From Bradyrhizobium sp. ISRA430 (GTDB taxonomy: Bacteria > Pseudomonadota > Alphaproteobacteria > Rhizobiales > Xanthobacteraceae), in the NCBI RefSeq assembly GCF_029909975.1, contig NZ_CP094516.1, forward strand, positions 8,286,501-8,350,500: a stretch of 64,000 nt of DNA. The letters run 5' to 3'. Numbering within the stretch: the stretch's first letter is position 1; every line of letters starts with the position of its first letter. Below, in pieces: positions 51,839-61,116 of the stretch. The notes under the pieces are model-generated. The model saw only the letters and a program-made list of their open reading frames with translations. It made no database searches and had not been told where the DNA came from. The translations under genes and the position numbers were made by a program.

Positions 51839-53538
51839 AGATCGTGTCTGGCGACCGTAGACCAGCGACCTCAAGGCTTCCGATGATGTCCAATGTGACA
51901 AGTAGTGTCGACCCCATTACCCGATCCGTAGTTCAGCACCGCCTCAGCTCGATCGTGACGGAGATGGGCGAAGCAATGCTTCGGACGTCCTATTCTCAAA
52001 TCCTCAACTCGAGCCGCGACTTCTCCATTGCAATTTGCGACACCAAGGCGAGGCTGATCGCGCAAGCCGATCATATTCCGATCCATGTCGGCGCCTTGCC
52101 CTGGGCGACGATAGCGGTCGAGGAGAAGTTCGACGACGTCGTTCCGGGCGACGTCATACTGCTGAACGACCCCTATCACGGCGGCAGCCACCTCCAGGAC
52201 ATGACGATCTTCGTGCCGATCTTCGATCGCGGCCGGCGATTGTTTTGGGCGATCGTGCGGGCGCATTTCAGCGATGTCGGAGGTGCCACCTATGGCGGCT
52301 ACAATCCACACGCCACGGAGATTTGGCAGGAGGGCCTGCGTGTGCCGCCTATCAAAATCTACGATGCTGGCAGGCGGCGCGACGACATCGTCGACATGTT
52401 GGCTCTCAACGTCCGCAATCCGCGCGACTTTCACGGCGATTTTTCGGCGATGATCGGCGCCGCCCATCTCGGTGAACGCCGTTTGACGCGCCTGTTCGAC
52501 GAACTCGGCTCCGACGTTGTCGAGCAAGTGATCGAGATCCTTCTCGACTCTGCCGAGCAGAAAGCGCGGGACGTCGTCTCGACTTGGAAGGACGGGGTGT
52601 TCTATGGCGAGTCATTCCTGGACGACGATGGTCGTGGGAGGGAAGACATACGGATCGCGGCGAAGGTGACCAAGACGGGCTCCAACATCGAAATCGATCT
52701 CTCGGACTCTGATCCGCAGACGATGAGCTTCGTCAATTCCTCCTACGCCAATATGCAGGCCGGCGTTGTGATGGCTTTTGCTTATTTGATCGACGCCGAC
52801 ATACCGAAGAACGCAGGCGCGTTCCGGCCTCTCACCGTAATTGCCAAGAGAGGAACGGTCGTGTGGTCGGATCCGGGCCTGCCGGTCAGCTTTTGTACGT
52901 CGCATCCGTCAAACGAGATCATCGAAGCAATCATCAAGGCCTTGTCCCAATGTTGTCCAGAACGGACGATGGCGGGTTGGAGCCGTCGCTTCCGCATCGC
53001 GATCCAGGGCGAAAATCCACGGACCGGCCGTCAGTTCATCTGGCACATGTTCCAGGCGCGCCCGGGAGGGGGAGCATCCTCCGGCGGCGATGGCTGGTCC
53101 TCGATCGGCGAATGGCATTCGGCTGGTGGCATCAAGTTCGGCAGCATCGAAGTCGCGGAGGCGCGATTTCCGCTCCACTTCCGCCATCATGAGTATCTCG
53201 CCGATTCCGGCGGTGACGGTCAGTTCCGCGGAGGCCTCGGCGTCGCACTTGAATTGGTTGTTCAAACCGAAAAGCCAGCGATGGCTAACACCGCTGGCGA
53301 GGGGGTGCGTCACGGCGCCTGCGGACTGCTCGGCGGATGTGATGGCGCCCCGCATCGTTATCGTTTGATTTCGCATGGCCGGCCGCCTCGCGCGCTGCGG
53401 ACCAAGGAGGTCGGCATTGAAGTGTTGCCGGGCGACTGCCTCGAGATTCGTTCCTCCGGCGGCGGCGGATGGGGCCCCCCCGAAAGGCGCTCGGAACAAG
53501 CGCGGCAAGCTGATCGCGAACTCGGCTTTGTCAGCTAG
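51835..53538 (+). CDS. Hydantoinase B / oxoprolinase-family subunit
   Basis: The protein opens with DPITRSVVQHRLSSIVTEMG and continues with LLNDPYHGGSHLQDMTIFVP and the metal-binding-like segment HFSDVGGATYGGYNP, all of which define the HyuB family. The C-terminal Gly-rich region (SSGGGGWGPPERR) is also typical. The length is 567 residues. Translation is coupled to the aminotransferase by an ATGA overlap; a second ATG 16 codons later is possible. With HyuA it forms an ATP-dependent complex that opens or carboxylates its substrate. Confidence 0.9.
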   Translation: MKIVSGDRRPATSRLPMMSNVTSSVDPITRSVVQHRLSSIVTEMGEAMLRTSYSQILNSSRDFSIAICDTKARLIAQADHIPIHVGALPWATIAVEEKFDDVVPGDVILLNDPYHGGSHLQDMTIFVPIFDRGRRLFWAIVRAHFSDVGGATYGGYNPHATEIWQEGLRVPPIKIYDAGRRRDDIVDMLALNVRNPRDFHGDFSAMIGAAHLGERRLTRLFDELGSDVVEQVIEILLDSAEQKARDVVSTWKDGVFYGESFLDDDGRGREDIRIAAKVTKTGSNIEIDLSDSDPQTMSFVNSSYANMQAGVVMAFAYLIDADIPKNAGAFRPLTVIAKRGTVVWSDPGLPVSFCTSHPSNEIIEAIIKALSQCCPERTMAGWSRRFRIAIQGENPRTGRQFIWHMFQARPGGGASSGGDGWSSIGEWHSAGGIKFGSIEVAEARFPLHFRHHEYLADSGGDGQFRGGLGVALELVVQTEKPAMANTAGEGVRHGACGLLGGCDGAPHRYRLISHGRPPRALRTKEVGIEVLPGDCLEIRSSGGGGWGPPERRSEQARQADRELGFVS

Positions 53539-53565
53539 CCCTCAGCAGAAAGCAGGTTCGAAACC

Positions 53566-55644
53566 ATGTTGACCATCGGAATCGATGTCGGCGGCACGTT
53601 CACCGATCTCGTGGCCATCGACCAGAGCGGCCGAACAGTGTTTGCGAAGTCCCCGTCCACTCCGCAGGACCAGTCAATCGGGGTTATGGTCGGCCTCGAA
53701 GAGTTGGCGCGGAGATTGGGATCGCCGCGCGCTGAAATGCTCGGGAAGACCGAGCGCATCGTGCACGGCACGACTGTGGCAACGAACGCGCTGCTTGAGC
53801 GCAAGGGCGCCAAGGTGGCGTTGCTGACGACCGCAGGGCATCGCGACGTGATCGAGATGCGGGAGGGTTTGAAAGGCGATCGCTATGATTTGCGATCGCC
53901 GCCGCCGGCCCCGCTGGTCCCGCGCAATTTGCGCTTCGGTGTTCGGGAACGGATCGGGCCGATGGGTGAGGTGATCGTTCCCTTGGACGAAGCGTCATTG
54001 AATCAGGCGATCGAGGCTGTTCGCGTATCGGGCGCGACGTCAGTCGCAGTGTGTTTCTTGCATTCCTACAGCAATCCATCGCATGAGATCGCTGCCGCTG
54101 AGCGCTTGGCAAGGGCGTTGCCGGGTGTCAGCGTCTCGCGTTCGTCCGACGTCCTGCCGCAGATCAAGGAATACGAGCGGGTATCGACAACGATCGTCAA
54201 CGCCTATGTGAGTCCGGCTGTTCGCCACTATCTGAAGGGCCTGGAGCAGCGGTTGGGGGAGGCCGGCTTCGCCGGCAGCCTCTTCATCATTCTCTCCCAC
54301 GGCGGCGTGGCGCCGGTCGAAGAGGCGGCGCGGCTCGCGGCCGCTACCGTGCTGTCGGGTCCGGCTGGCGGCGTGTCGGGAAGTAAGCGGTGCGCTGAAC
54401 TGCTGGGCCTGCCCAATCTCGTGCCGTTCGACATGGGAGGGACCAGCACGGATATTTCGCTAATCGCCGACGGTCGCGCCACTCTGTCGGCCGACGGAGG
54501 TCTCGCCGATCAGCGGATTGCCCTGCGCAGCCTCGACATTGCGAGCATTGCCGCCGGGGGCGGATCGATCGCCAGCGTCGATGCCACGGGCTCGTTCCGC
54601 GTCGGTCCGGAAAGCGCAGGGTCGGTGCCCGGACCTGCGTGTTATGGCAATGGCGGCCAGGCTCCGACGGTGACTGATGCCAACCTGATCCTCGGCTATC
54701 TCGACGCCACCACTTTCATGGGCGGCCGCCGTCCTCTCGATCAGGACGCTGCGGAGGCCGCACTTGATCGGCTGGCAGTCAAGCTCGGCCTAAGTCGGGA
54801 GAAGACCGCGGCAGGTATCTTCCGGCTGGTCAATTTGAAGATGGCTGATGGCATCCGGCTCATGACGCTTAGACGTGGCGTCGATCCGCGGCGATTTGCG
54901 CTCCTCAGCTTTGGTGGTGCCGCCGGGATCCATGCGGTGGAGGTGGCGCGAGAGCTGGAGATCAAGCGCATCATCATTCCGACCGAAGCTTCAGTTCTTT
55001 CCGCCTGGGGCATGCTCACCAGTGATCTGCGGTATGAGGTGAGCCAGACCTACTACAGGACAGGTAAGGCGTCGTCGCACACCCAAGTCCGCGATATGTT
55101 CGTGAGATTGCAGAAGCAGGCCTTGGACCGTTTGCGCGCATGGTTCAGCGGACCGATCGAGATCGAGAAATCCGCAGAGATGCGTTACGGCGAGCAGGTG
55201 TTCGAGGTTGACGTTCCGTTGTCGGACGTGGATCTGGACGCCGCAGATCTAAGCGAGCAGATCGAACACCGCTTTCACCACGCCCACAAAGATCTGTACA
55301 CGTATTCGCTGCCCGATGAGGAAGTTGTTCTCGTCAACGGCAGAGTCGCGGCCGTTGGTATGGTTGCACGGACAAAGAAGTCGATACCTGCCGTATCGTC
55401 GAACTCCTTGGTGACAGCTCGCAAGCGCAAGGCCTATTTCGGCGAGTGGAGGAACGTCGACGTTTATGCCGCCGAAAAGCTCCAGCCCGGTGACTTCATA
55501 GAAGGGCCCGCGATCGTCGAGGCGGAAACGACCACGGTGATCCTCAATGGAGGTGACCAGCTCGCAGTCGACGAGCGCGGCTGGCTGGACATAAAGGTTG
55601 CGACCGCAACGCACGCTCAGCCAGAGCTCGTACTCTCTGCCTGA
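53566..55644 (+). CDS. Hydantoinase A / oxoprolinase-family ATP-binding subunit
   Basis: The ASKHA-type phosphate loop is IGIDVGGTFTDLVAID, followed by VHGTTVATNALLERKGAKVA, and the second phosphate motif is FDMGGTSTDISLI. At 692 residues this is a standard HyuA subunit. HyuA uses ATP to activate a cyclic amide (5-oxoproline, hydantoin) or related carbonyl substrate together with HyuB. Here B precedes A, the reverse of many hyuAB operons. The substrate is not evident. Confidence 0.92.
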   Translation: MLTIGIDVGGTFTDLVAIDQSGRTVFAKSPSTPQDQSIGVMVGLEELARRLGSPRAEMLGKTERIVHGTTVATNALLERKGAKVALLTTAGHRDVIEMREGLKGDRYDLRSPPPAPLVPRNLRFGVRERIGPMGEVIVPLDEASLNQAIEAVRVSGATSVAVCFLHSYSNPSHEIAAAERLARALPGVSVSRSSDVLPQIKEYERVSTTIVNAYVSPAVRHYLKGLEQRLGEAGFAGSLFIILSHGGVAPVEEAARLAAATVLSGPAGGVSGSKRCAELLGLPNLVPFDMGGTSTDISLIADGRATLSADGGLADQRIALRSLDIASIAAGGGSIASVDATGSFRVGPESAGSVPGPACYGNGGQAPTVTDANLILGYLDATTFMGGRRPLDQDAAEAALDRLAVKLGLSREKTAAGIFRLVNLKMADGIRLMTLRRGVDPRRFALLSFGGAAGIHAVEVARELEIKRIIIPTEASVLSAWGMLTSDLRYEVSQTYYRTGKASSHTQVRDMFVRLQKQALDRLRAWFSGPIEIEKSAEMRYGEQVFEVDVPLSDVDLDAADLSEQIEHRFHHAHKDLYTYSLPDEEVVLVNGRVAAVGMVARTKKSIPAVSSNSLVTARKRKAYFGEWRNVDVYAAEKLQPGDFIEGPAIVEAETTTVILNGGDQLAVDERGWLDIKVATATHAQPELVLSA

Positions 55645-55673
55645 TCAAGAAGAATCCCCTGGAGGAAGCAATC

Positions 55674-56567
55674 GTGAACTTCTCACGCCCGACGATCGTC
55701 ACCTGCGCCGTCACCGGCAATTTGGCTCAACCGAGCCAAAGCCCCTATCTTCCCGTCACGCCGGCGCAGATTGCGCAGTCGTGCATCGAAGCTGCGGAAG
55801 CTGGCGCGGCAATTGTCCATATTCATGTCCGGGATCCTGAAACCGGTGCGCCCTCGATGGACACCAAGCTTTATCGGAAGGTCGTCGACCGTATCAAGGA
55901 CAGCGGGGTGGACGTCATCATCAATCTCACGACGGGGCCCGGCCAGCGCTTCGTCCCTGGCAAGGAGGACCCGGCTGTAGCCGGCAAGGGAACGTCGCTG
56001 ATGCGCGGGGAAGCCAGAGTAGTTCATGTTGAGGAGCTGCGTCCTGAGATATGCACACTCGATCTCAACACCATGTACTCTTTCGGCTCCGTCGTCATCA
56101 ACACGCCTGACTCGCTTCGCGTCATGGCTGCGCGTATCCGAGCCGCGGGTACCGCACCGGAACTCGAAATCTTCGGCCCTGGCGACGTCATTCTGGCGCG
56201 TGATCTCGCAGCCGAGGGCGTTCTGCCCAAGAAGAACTTTCTGCAGTTTGTGCTCGGCGTGAAGTATGCCGCGCCTGCTAGTCCGGAAATGCTGTCGGTA
56301 CTGGCGAGCATGCTGCCAGACGGTTGGGAATGGAGCGCCTTTGGGGTTGGCCGAATGGCCTTTCCGGCGGTCGCGATGTCGGTTCTGCGGGGCGGCCATG
56401 TGCGGGTCGGCATGGAGGATAATCTGCAGATTGAGAAAGGTCGGCTCGCGCGCAGCAATGCCGAGCTGGTCGCCAAGGCGGTCCGCATCTTGTCCGATCT
56501 TGGATCCCGGCCGGCTACACCCACCGAGGCTCGCGATATCCTCTCTCTCAAAGCTTACAAGAATTGA
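55674..56567 (+). CDS. Beta-keto acid cleavage enzyme (BKACE, DUF849)
   Basis: This zinc enzyme condenses a beta-keto acid with acetyl-CoA to give acetoacetate and a new acyl-CoA. The zinc-binding pair is HIHVRDPETG; the family segments TCAVTGNLAQPSQSPYLPVT, VIINLTTGPGQRF and GHVRVGMEDN (with the catalytic Glu) are all present. The length of 297 residues is normal. The start is a GTG at 55674 behind GGAGG. This gene is the key to the pathway: it implies that the operon produces a beta-keto acid. Confidence 0.92.
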   Translation: MNFSRPTIVTCAVTGNLAQPSQSPYLPVTPAQIAQSCIEAAEAGAAIVHIHVRDPETGAPSMDTKLYRKVVDRIKDSGVDVIINLTTGPGQRFVPGKEDPAVAGKGTSLMRGEARVVHVEELRPEICTLDLNTMYSFGSVVINTPDSLRVMAARIRAAGTAPELEIFGPGDVILARDLAAEGVLPKKNFLQFVLGVKYAAPASPEMLSVLASMLPDGWEWSAFGVGRMAFPAVAMSVLRGGHVRVGMEDNLQIEKGRLARSNAELVAKAVRILSDLGSRPATPTEARDILSLKAYKN

Positions 56568-56584
56568 TCTTGGAGAATGCCGGC

Positions 56585-57919
56585 ATGAGCTTAACCCCAG
56601 CCGATCCTAGGAATTCAGAAAGCGACATTGATCGTGCGCTGGCGGCCGCACGTACGAACTATACGGCCCGGAATGGCAAGAGCCTCGAAGCCTTTGTCCG
56701 CGCCGCGGAGTATCTGCCGGGCGGAACGACCCGGACTGGCCTTTTCAATTCACCCTTTCCGGTATTCATCGCGCGCGGCAAGGATGCATATCTCTGGGAT
56801 ATCGACGGCAAGCGCTATGTCGACGCGCTTAGCGAATATACGGCAGGGCTGCTCGGTCACTCCAATCCCGTAGTGCTCCGCACCATCCGCGAGGCGCTCG
56901 ACAACGGGCTCAGCTTTGGTGGCCAGATCGAAGCCGAAGCACGTTTCGCTCGCCTGATCGTCGAACGCTTCCCTTCGATCGACAAGGTGCGGTTCGCGAA
57001 CTCTGGCACCGAAGCCAATCTCTCGGCTCTCGCGACGGCACTGCATCGTACGGGGAGGTCCAAGGTCCTGGTGTTCGAGGGAGCCTATCACGGCGGCAGT
57101 CTCAACTTCCCGGTATCCGGTCCATCGCCCCTCAACACCAGGCTCGACGTCGTACAGGCGCCCTACAATGATCCAGACGCGACAAGGAAGGTAATCCGGC
57201 GGGAGGGAGATAAGCTGGGGGCCGTGCTCGTCGAACCGATGCTTGGCGCCGGCGGCAGCATACCTGCCGAGAAGCCGTTTCTCGCCATGCTTCGAGAGGA
57301 GACGGAGCGCCAAGGCATCGTCCTGATCTTTGACGAAATCCAGACCTCGCGCCTCGCTCCTAATGGGTTGCAGGGCTATTGGGGCATCACGCCCGATATG
57401 TCCACGCTCGGAAAATACATGGCCGGCGGGCTCGCATTCGGAGCGTTCGGAGGTCGAGAGGAAATCATGGCCGCTTTTGATCCCAGAAAGCCGGCATCAC
57501 TGATACTTTCAGGGACGTTCAACAACAACAGCCTGGGTATGCATATCGGGGCGGCCGTCCTATCCGAGGTTGTAACCGCGACCGCTTTGGCGCAACTGAC
57601 AGCGCGCGGCAACGATTTGCGTGAGCGTCTGAGCGCCATGCTTGAGAAGGCCGGCATCGCGGCACAGTTCACCGGCTTCGGCTCCATCATGGGCATCCAC
57701 TTCATCGCTGGACAGCTCCGGAACGCGAAGGATGCCGCGAGGTCTGATCCACGGTTACGCGAGCTCTTCTACTTTCACATGCTTGAAGAGCAAATCTGGA
57801 TTGCGAGGCGGGGTATGATGGCCTTGTCGCTCGCCATGTCCGACGGCGATCTTGATCAGGTGTTTGCTGCGGTTGGAACGTTTGTCGACCGGCACGGACA
57901 TCTGCTGCCAAGGCGATGA
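56585..57919 (+). CDS. Class III aminotransferase resembling beta-phenylalanine aminotransferases, second copy
   Basis: The N-terminal part (YLPGGTTRTGLFNSPFPVFI, then SEYTAGLLGHSNP) and the PLP region (NSGTEANLSALATALHRTGR) resemble what I remember of the Variovorax beta-phenylalanine aminotransferase more than those of GSA aminomutase. The Schiff-base lysine is in STLGKYMAGGLAFGAFGG. The length of 444 residues fits. The ATG at 56585 has GGAG upstream. Such an enzyme turns a beta-amino acid into a beta-keto acid, exactly the substrate class of the BKACE encoded just before it. Confidence 0.88.
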   Translation: MSLTPADPRNSESDIDRALAAARTNYTARNGKSLEAFVRAAEYLPGGTTRTGLFNSPFPVFIARGKDAYLWDIDGKRYVDALSEYTAGLLGHSNPVVLRTIREALDNGLSFGGQIEAEARFARLIVERFPSIDKVRFANSGTEANLSALATALHRTGRSKVLVFEGAYHGGSLNFPVSGPSPLNTRLDVVQAPYNDPDATRKVIRREGDKLGAVLVEPMLGAGGSIPAEKPFLAMLREETERQGIVLIFDEIQTSRLAPNGLQGYWGITPDMSTLGKYMAGGLAFGAFGGREEIMAAFDPRKPASLILSGTFNNNSLGMHIGAAVLSEVVTATALAQLTARGNDLRERLSAMLEKAGIAAQFTGFGSIMGIHFIAGQLRNAKDAARSDPRLRELFYFHMLEEQIWIARRGMMALSLAMSDGDLDQVFAAVGTFVDRHGHLLPRR

Positions 57920-57953
57920 TCCACTTACCCGTTCAATCGATACGGAGAATATC

Positions 57954-58724
57954 ATGAAGCTTCGCGGTAAAATGGCATTGGTGACGGGGAGCAGCTCCGG
58001 TATCGGTCGCGCAATCGCATTGCTGTTTGCTGAACAGGGCGCGACCGTGGGCGTGGTTGCAAGCTCCGATATCAGCAGAGCGGAGGCCGTGGTCGCCGAG
58101 ATCAAAGCAAGGGGCGGCAAGGCTCGAGCCTATGCCGCGGACTTGCGGCATGTGGCCGAAATTGATCGGCTGGTGAGTGCTTTTTCCTCCGACCATGGTC
58201 GCATCGATATCCTGATCAATTGTGCCGGAGTCTATTTTCCGACCGCACTTGGTGAGACCACCGAAGAAGCATTCGATCTCATGGTGTCCGCCCACCTGAA
58301 GAATACGTTCTTCATGGTTCATCGCGTGGCGCCGCTGATGCAGCAGGCGAGGTATGGCAAGATCGTCAATGTGAGTTCAGTGGCGGCGTTTAAGAGCGTT
58401 CCGCAGTACGCACTCTATGGCGCTGTGAAAGCTGCAATCGTGATGCTCACGAAGTCTTTCGCGGCTGAGCTCGCCGGCTACGGTATCGCCATCAATGCAG
58501 TCGCGCCGGGCAATACAGAGACGCCGCTCAATGCGAGCGACCGGACGGGACCAGGCTCGGAAGAAATCCTTTCCCGCAAGGCTCTTGCGACGCCTAGCGG
58601 ACGTACATATTCGCCGCCCGAGGAGATTGCGCAGGCCGTCCTGTTCTTGGCGTCGGACGACGTCAAGGCGATGCATGGTTCTACCATCATCATCGATGAG
58701 GGCCAGTTGTCGGCGGCACGTTAG
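57954..58724 (+). CDS. Short-chain dehydrogenase/reductase (SDR)
   Basis: The cofactor motif is TGSSSGIGRA near residue 11, NCAG is at about 90, and the catalytic Ser and Tyr-x-x-x-Lys lie in NVSSVAAF and YALYGAVKAA. The length of 256 residues is classical. The ATG at 57954 has CGGAGAA upstream. It ends the operon. It could oxidise or reduce a 3-hydroxy/3-keto acid on the way to the BKACE substrate; the direction is unknown. Confidence 0.88.
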   Translation: MKLRGKMALVTGSSSGIGRAIALLFAEQGATVGVVASSDISRAEAVVAEIKARGGKARAYAADLRHVAEIDRLVSAFSSDHGRIDILINCAGVYFPTALGETTEEAFDLMVSAHLKNTFFMVHRVAPLMQQARYGKIVNVSSVAAFKSVPQYALYGAVKAAIVMLTKSFAAELAGYGIAINAVAPGNTETPLNASDRTGPGSEEILSRKALATPSGRTYSPPEEIAQAVLFLASDDVKAMHGSTIIIDEGQLSAAR

Positions 58725-58852
58725 CACCGCCCGTCGCGCATTCAGGTTACTCTCGATGGGGCGTATCGGAAGAGATCTCGCCGAACCTCGAGGTAAGCCA
58801 ACTTTCGAACAACAAAGTGAATTCGACCGATCTTGTAACTTGGAGACAGCTC

Positions 58853-60319
58853 GTGTTTGGACAGATACAAAAGGGCTTTGCGGCGCTCGCACTCATCTGT
58901 TGGCTCGCCCCGTGTAGTCCGGGCGGAGCACAAGCGATTGGCACCAAAACCGCGAAGGATACGGCGGTGCCCAGCGAAGCCAGCGTTGCCGCCACGGAGC
59001 AGAAGGTGGTCGACATGGTCACTGAAGCGGTCATCTACGGTTTGCCGCTGGTCATGATGGACCTGACGAGGAGGCGGATGACCAATGTTGCACGTCCGAA
59101 TGCCATGGCAGCGCCCGTGAACCAGTTCGCTCATGCACCCATCTTCCCGCCGGCCACGTTCAAGAACGTGGTACGAGCCAACGTGGACACGTTGTACTCG
59201 TCCGCCTTCCTCGACCTTTCATCGGAGCCGCTGGTCCTGTCGGTGCCGGAATCCGGCGGTCGCTACTATCTCCTACCCATGCTTGACGCGTGGACCAACG
59301 TATTTGCGAGTCCGGGTTCGCGCACAACCGGAACAAGGGCTGGCAACTTCGTCATTACCGGACCCGACTGGAGCGGGAAGCTTCCGGGTGGAATGGAGCA
59401 GATAAAATCCCCGACGAATATGGTCTGGATTCTAGGGCGTACTCAGACAAACGGCCCTGCCGACTATTCAGCCGTGCACGCGATCCAAGCGGGATACACC
59501 CTTACTCCGCTATCGAAGTTTGGTCGGCCGTATTCGGCTCCCGAGGGAGCCGTCGATGCGCAAGCCGACATGAAGACGCCACCTGTTGAGCAACTCCGGC
59601 GCATGAGCGGCGCCGATTTCCTTGCCGAGTTGGCCAAGCAGCTGACCGCGAATCCTCCGCCCACAGCCGACGCGCCGATGCTGGAGAAGTTGTCGAGGAT
59701 TGGTATCGTCCCTGGGCAGCCGTTTGACCCGGCGAAATTGGGTCCCGAAGCGGGCAAAAGCCTGGACGGAGCGGTAGGGCGGACGCTCGCCTATTTGCAA
59801 GGGCAAGCCAAGCACATGGGTACGTCAGTCAACGGCTGGCACATTCCCAAGAGCAACATCGGAGCGTTCGGGACGGATTACGAGTCCCGGGCTTACATCG
59901 CGCTGATCGCGCTAGCTGCGAACCTTCCTGCAGATGCCCTCTATCCGACAACGTTCGTGGACGGAGACGGCAAACCTCTGAACGGCAATAACCGATATGT
60001 CCTGCACTTCGGGCCTGGGCAGATGCCGCCGGTCAACGCATTCTGGTCAGTGACCATGTACGACCCGCAGTCCTTCTTCGTCGAGAATGCAATTCATCGC
60101 TACGCAATCAGCAGCTGGATGCCGCTGCAGCAGAATAGTGACGGGTCAACGGATATCTATATCCAGCACGACTCGCCAGGACCCGGCAAGGAAGCAAACT
60201 GGCTACCAGCTCCGGATGGCGGCTTCAACCTGACCATGCGGATGTACTGGCCCAGACAGCAGAGCCCCTCAATCCTTGACGGAAGCTGGAGCCCGCCCGC
60301 TGTGACGAAAACGCCGTGA
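58853..60319 (+). CDS. Exported DUF1254/DUF1214 protein
   Basis: A signal peptide (GFAALALICWLAPCSPGGAQ) is followed by DUF1254 (EAVIYGLPLVMMDLTRRRMT, then NQFAHAPIFPPATFKNVVRA, NVDTLYSSAFLDLS) and, after about residue 350, DUF1214 (PVNAFWSVTMYDPQSFFVEN, then RYAISS). The fused order and the 488-residue length are usual. I chose the GTG at 58853 because GGAG lies seven bases upstream; a GTG at 58817 lacks a site. It is 128 bp after the SDR, so it may be a separate unit. The biochemical role of the family is unknown. Confidence 0.85.
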   Translation: MFGQIQKGFAALALICWLAPCSPGGAQAIGTKTAKDTAVPSEASVAATEQKVVDMVTEAVIYGLPLVMMDLTRRRMTNVARPNAMAAPVNQFAHAPIFPPATFKNVVRANVDTLYSSAFLDLSSEPLVLSVPESGGRYYLLPMLDAWTNVFASPGSRTTGTRAGNFVITGPDWSGKLPGGMEQIKSPTNMVWILGRTQTNGPADYSAVHAIQAGYTLTPLSKFGRPYSAPEGAVDAQADMKTPPVEQLRRMSGADFLAELAKQLTANPPPTADAPMLEKLSRIGIVPGQPFDPAKLGPEAGKSLDGAVGRTLAYLQGQAKHMGTSVNGWHIPKSNIGAFGTDYESRAYIALIALAANLPADALYPTTFVDGDGKPLNGNNRYVLHFGPGQMPPVNAFWSVTMYDPQSFFVENAIHRYAISSWMPLQQNSDGSTDIYIQHDSPGPGKEANWLPAPDGGFNLTMRMYWPRQQSPSILDGSWSPPAVTKTP

Positions 60320-60872
60320 CGTAGGCAAACGCCCGAATAGTGCCAGGATGCTTCCAAGTGCTGGGCTCACGCGATCGGCGGCTGACTACGTGTCGAAAGG
60401 CGAGGGCTTGGAGATTCTGAGCTTGGGATGTAGCGGGTAGGTGATCCGGCAGACCGGGGCGGGATCCTGTGAGTACAGTTACCATTCTGCTGGCATTCCG
60501 CTGAGTGCCAGCATCGACACGATCTTCTGAGTTCAGCTGTCTACAATTCGATTCCGGAGCGGTTCTCCTGCCAAATTCGGCGGTCGGAGTACGTGGGAAC
60601 GAGGATAATACGCCCTTATGGGCGCACGCTTCACTATTGAGCGCGGGGTCCTCGTAAGCCGAAAAAGGGGACACGGCACGACGCATCCGCTTGTCGCGCC
60701 ACACGAATCCTCCCGACCATATCGCTCGCCGATACCTGCATATTGAAGTTGTATTTGTATTCATACACCCCCACGCGCATATCTCGCGCCATCAGATCAC
60801 GCCTGTCCGACACATAACTCGATACTTGCAATGCGGGGTCGGAGGGAGGTCAGGCAACGCATGGAGTCAAAG
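60320..60872. other. 550-bp gap containing copy 8 of the 48-bp element
   Basis: Apart from the element at 60711-60758 I see no gene here. Frames on the minus strand that cross the element yield peptides with N(K)Y-x-F-x-M-Q-V-S, which is a by-product of the repeat and not a coding signal. The promoter of the rubredoxin operon should lie between the element and 60,872. Confidence 0.4.
60711..60758 (+). repeat. 48-bp upstream element, copy 8 (before the rubredoxin operon)
   Basis: It contains GACCATAT, eight bases, CCGATACCTGCATATTGAAG, then TTGTATTTGT, nearly the consensus. The distance to the ATG at 60873 is 114 bp. Its outer part TATCG, five bases, CGATA forms a short palindrome when read on the other strand. 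Confidence 0.82.
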
Positions 60873-61091
60873 ATGGCTGACGAACCTTTCAAGCGGCTGA
60901 TGTGCCTCGGCTGCGGCTTTTCGTACGACGAAGCCCTTGGCCTGCCTGAGCACGGCTTGGCTCCCGGCACCCGCTGGGCGGACATTCCGGACGACTGGGT
61001 GTGCCCGGACTGCGGCACGCCAAAGCACATGTTTGAGATGGTCGAGATCGGCTACGCCTCCGGCGGCCCCGATCTGGCCCGCGTCGCCTGA
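60873..61091 (+). CDS. Rubredoxin
   Basis: The 72-residue protein has the two iron-binding knuckles [13 protein letters not shown] and [18 protein letters not shown], separated by the usual acidic loop ([13 protein letters not shown]). Both cysteine pairs are intact, so it should carry a single Fe(Cys)4 centre and transfer electrons. I chose the ATG at 60873 because GGAG lies six bases before it; an ATG four codons earlier is possible. A pirin gene follows after 25 bp. Confidence 0.9.
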   Translation: MADEPFKRLMCLGCGFSYDEALGLPEHGLAPGTRWADIPDDWVCPDCGTPKHMFEMVEIGYASGGPDLARVA

Positions 61092-61116
61092 CGCGCCAAC
61101 ACAAGGACACACGGCC

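Noticed and set aside
60600..60831. Short frames with a KY-x-F-x-M-Q-V-S peptide seen at several places in the window
   Set aside because: They are reverse readings of the 48-bp element. Differences among copies change residues instead of falling at silent positions, and copy 4 contains a stop, so the element is not conserved as protein.
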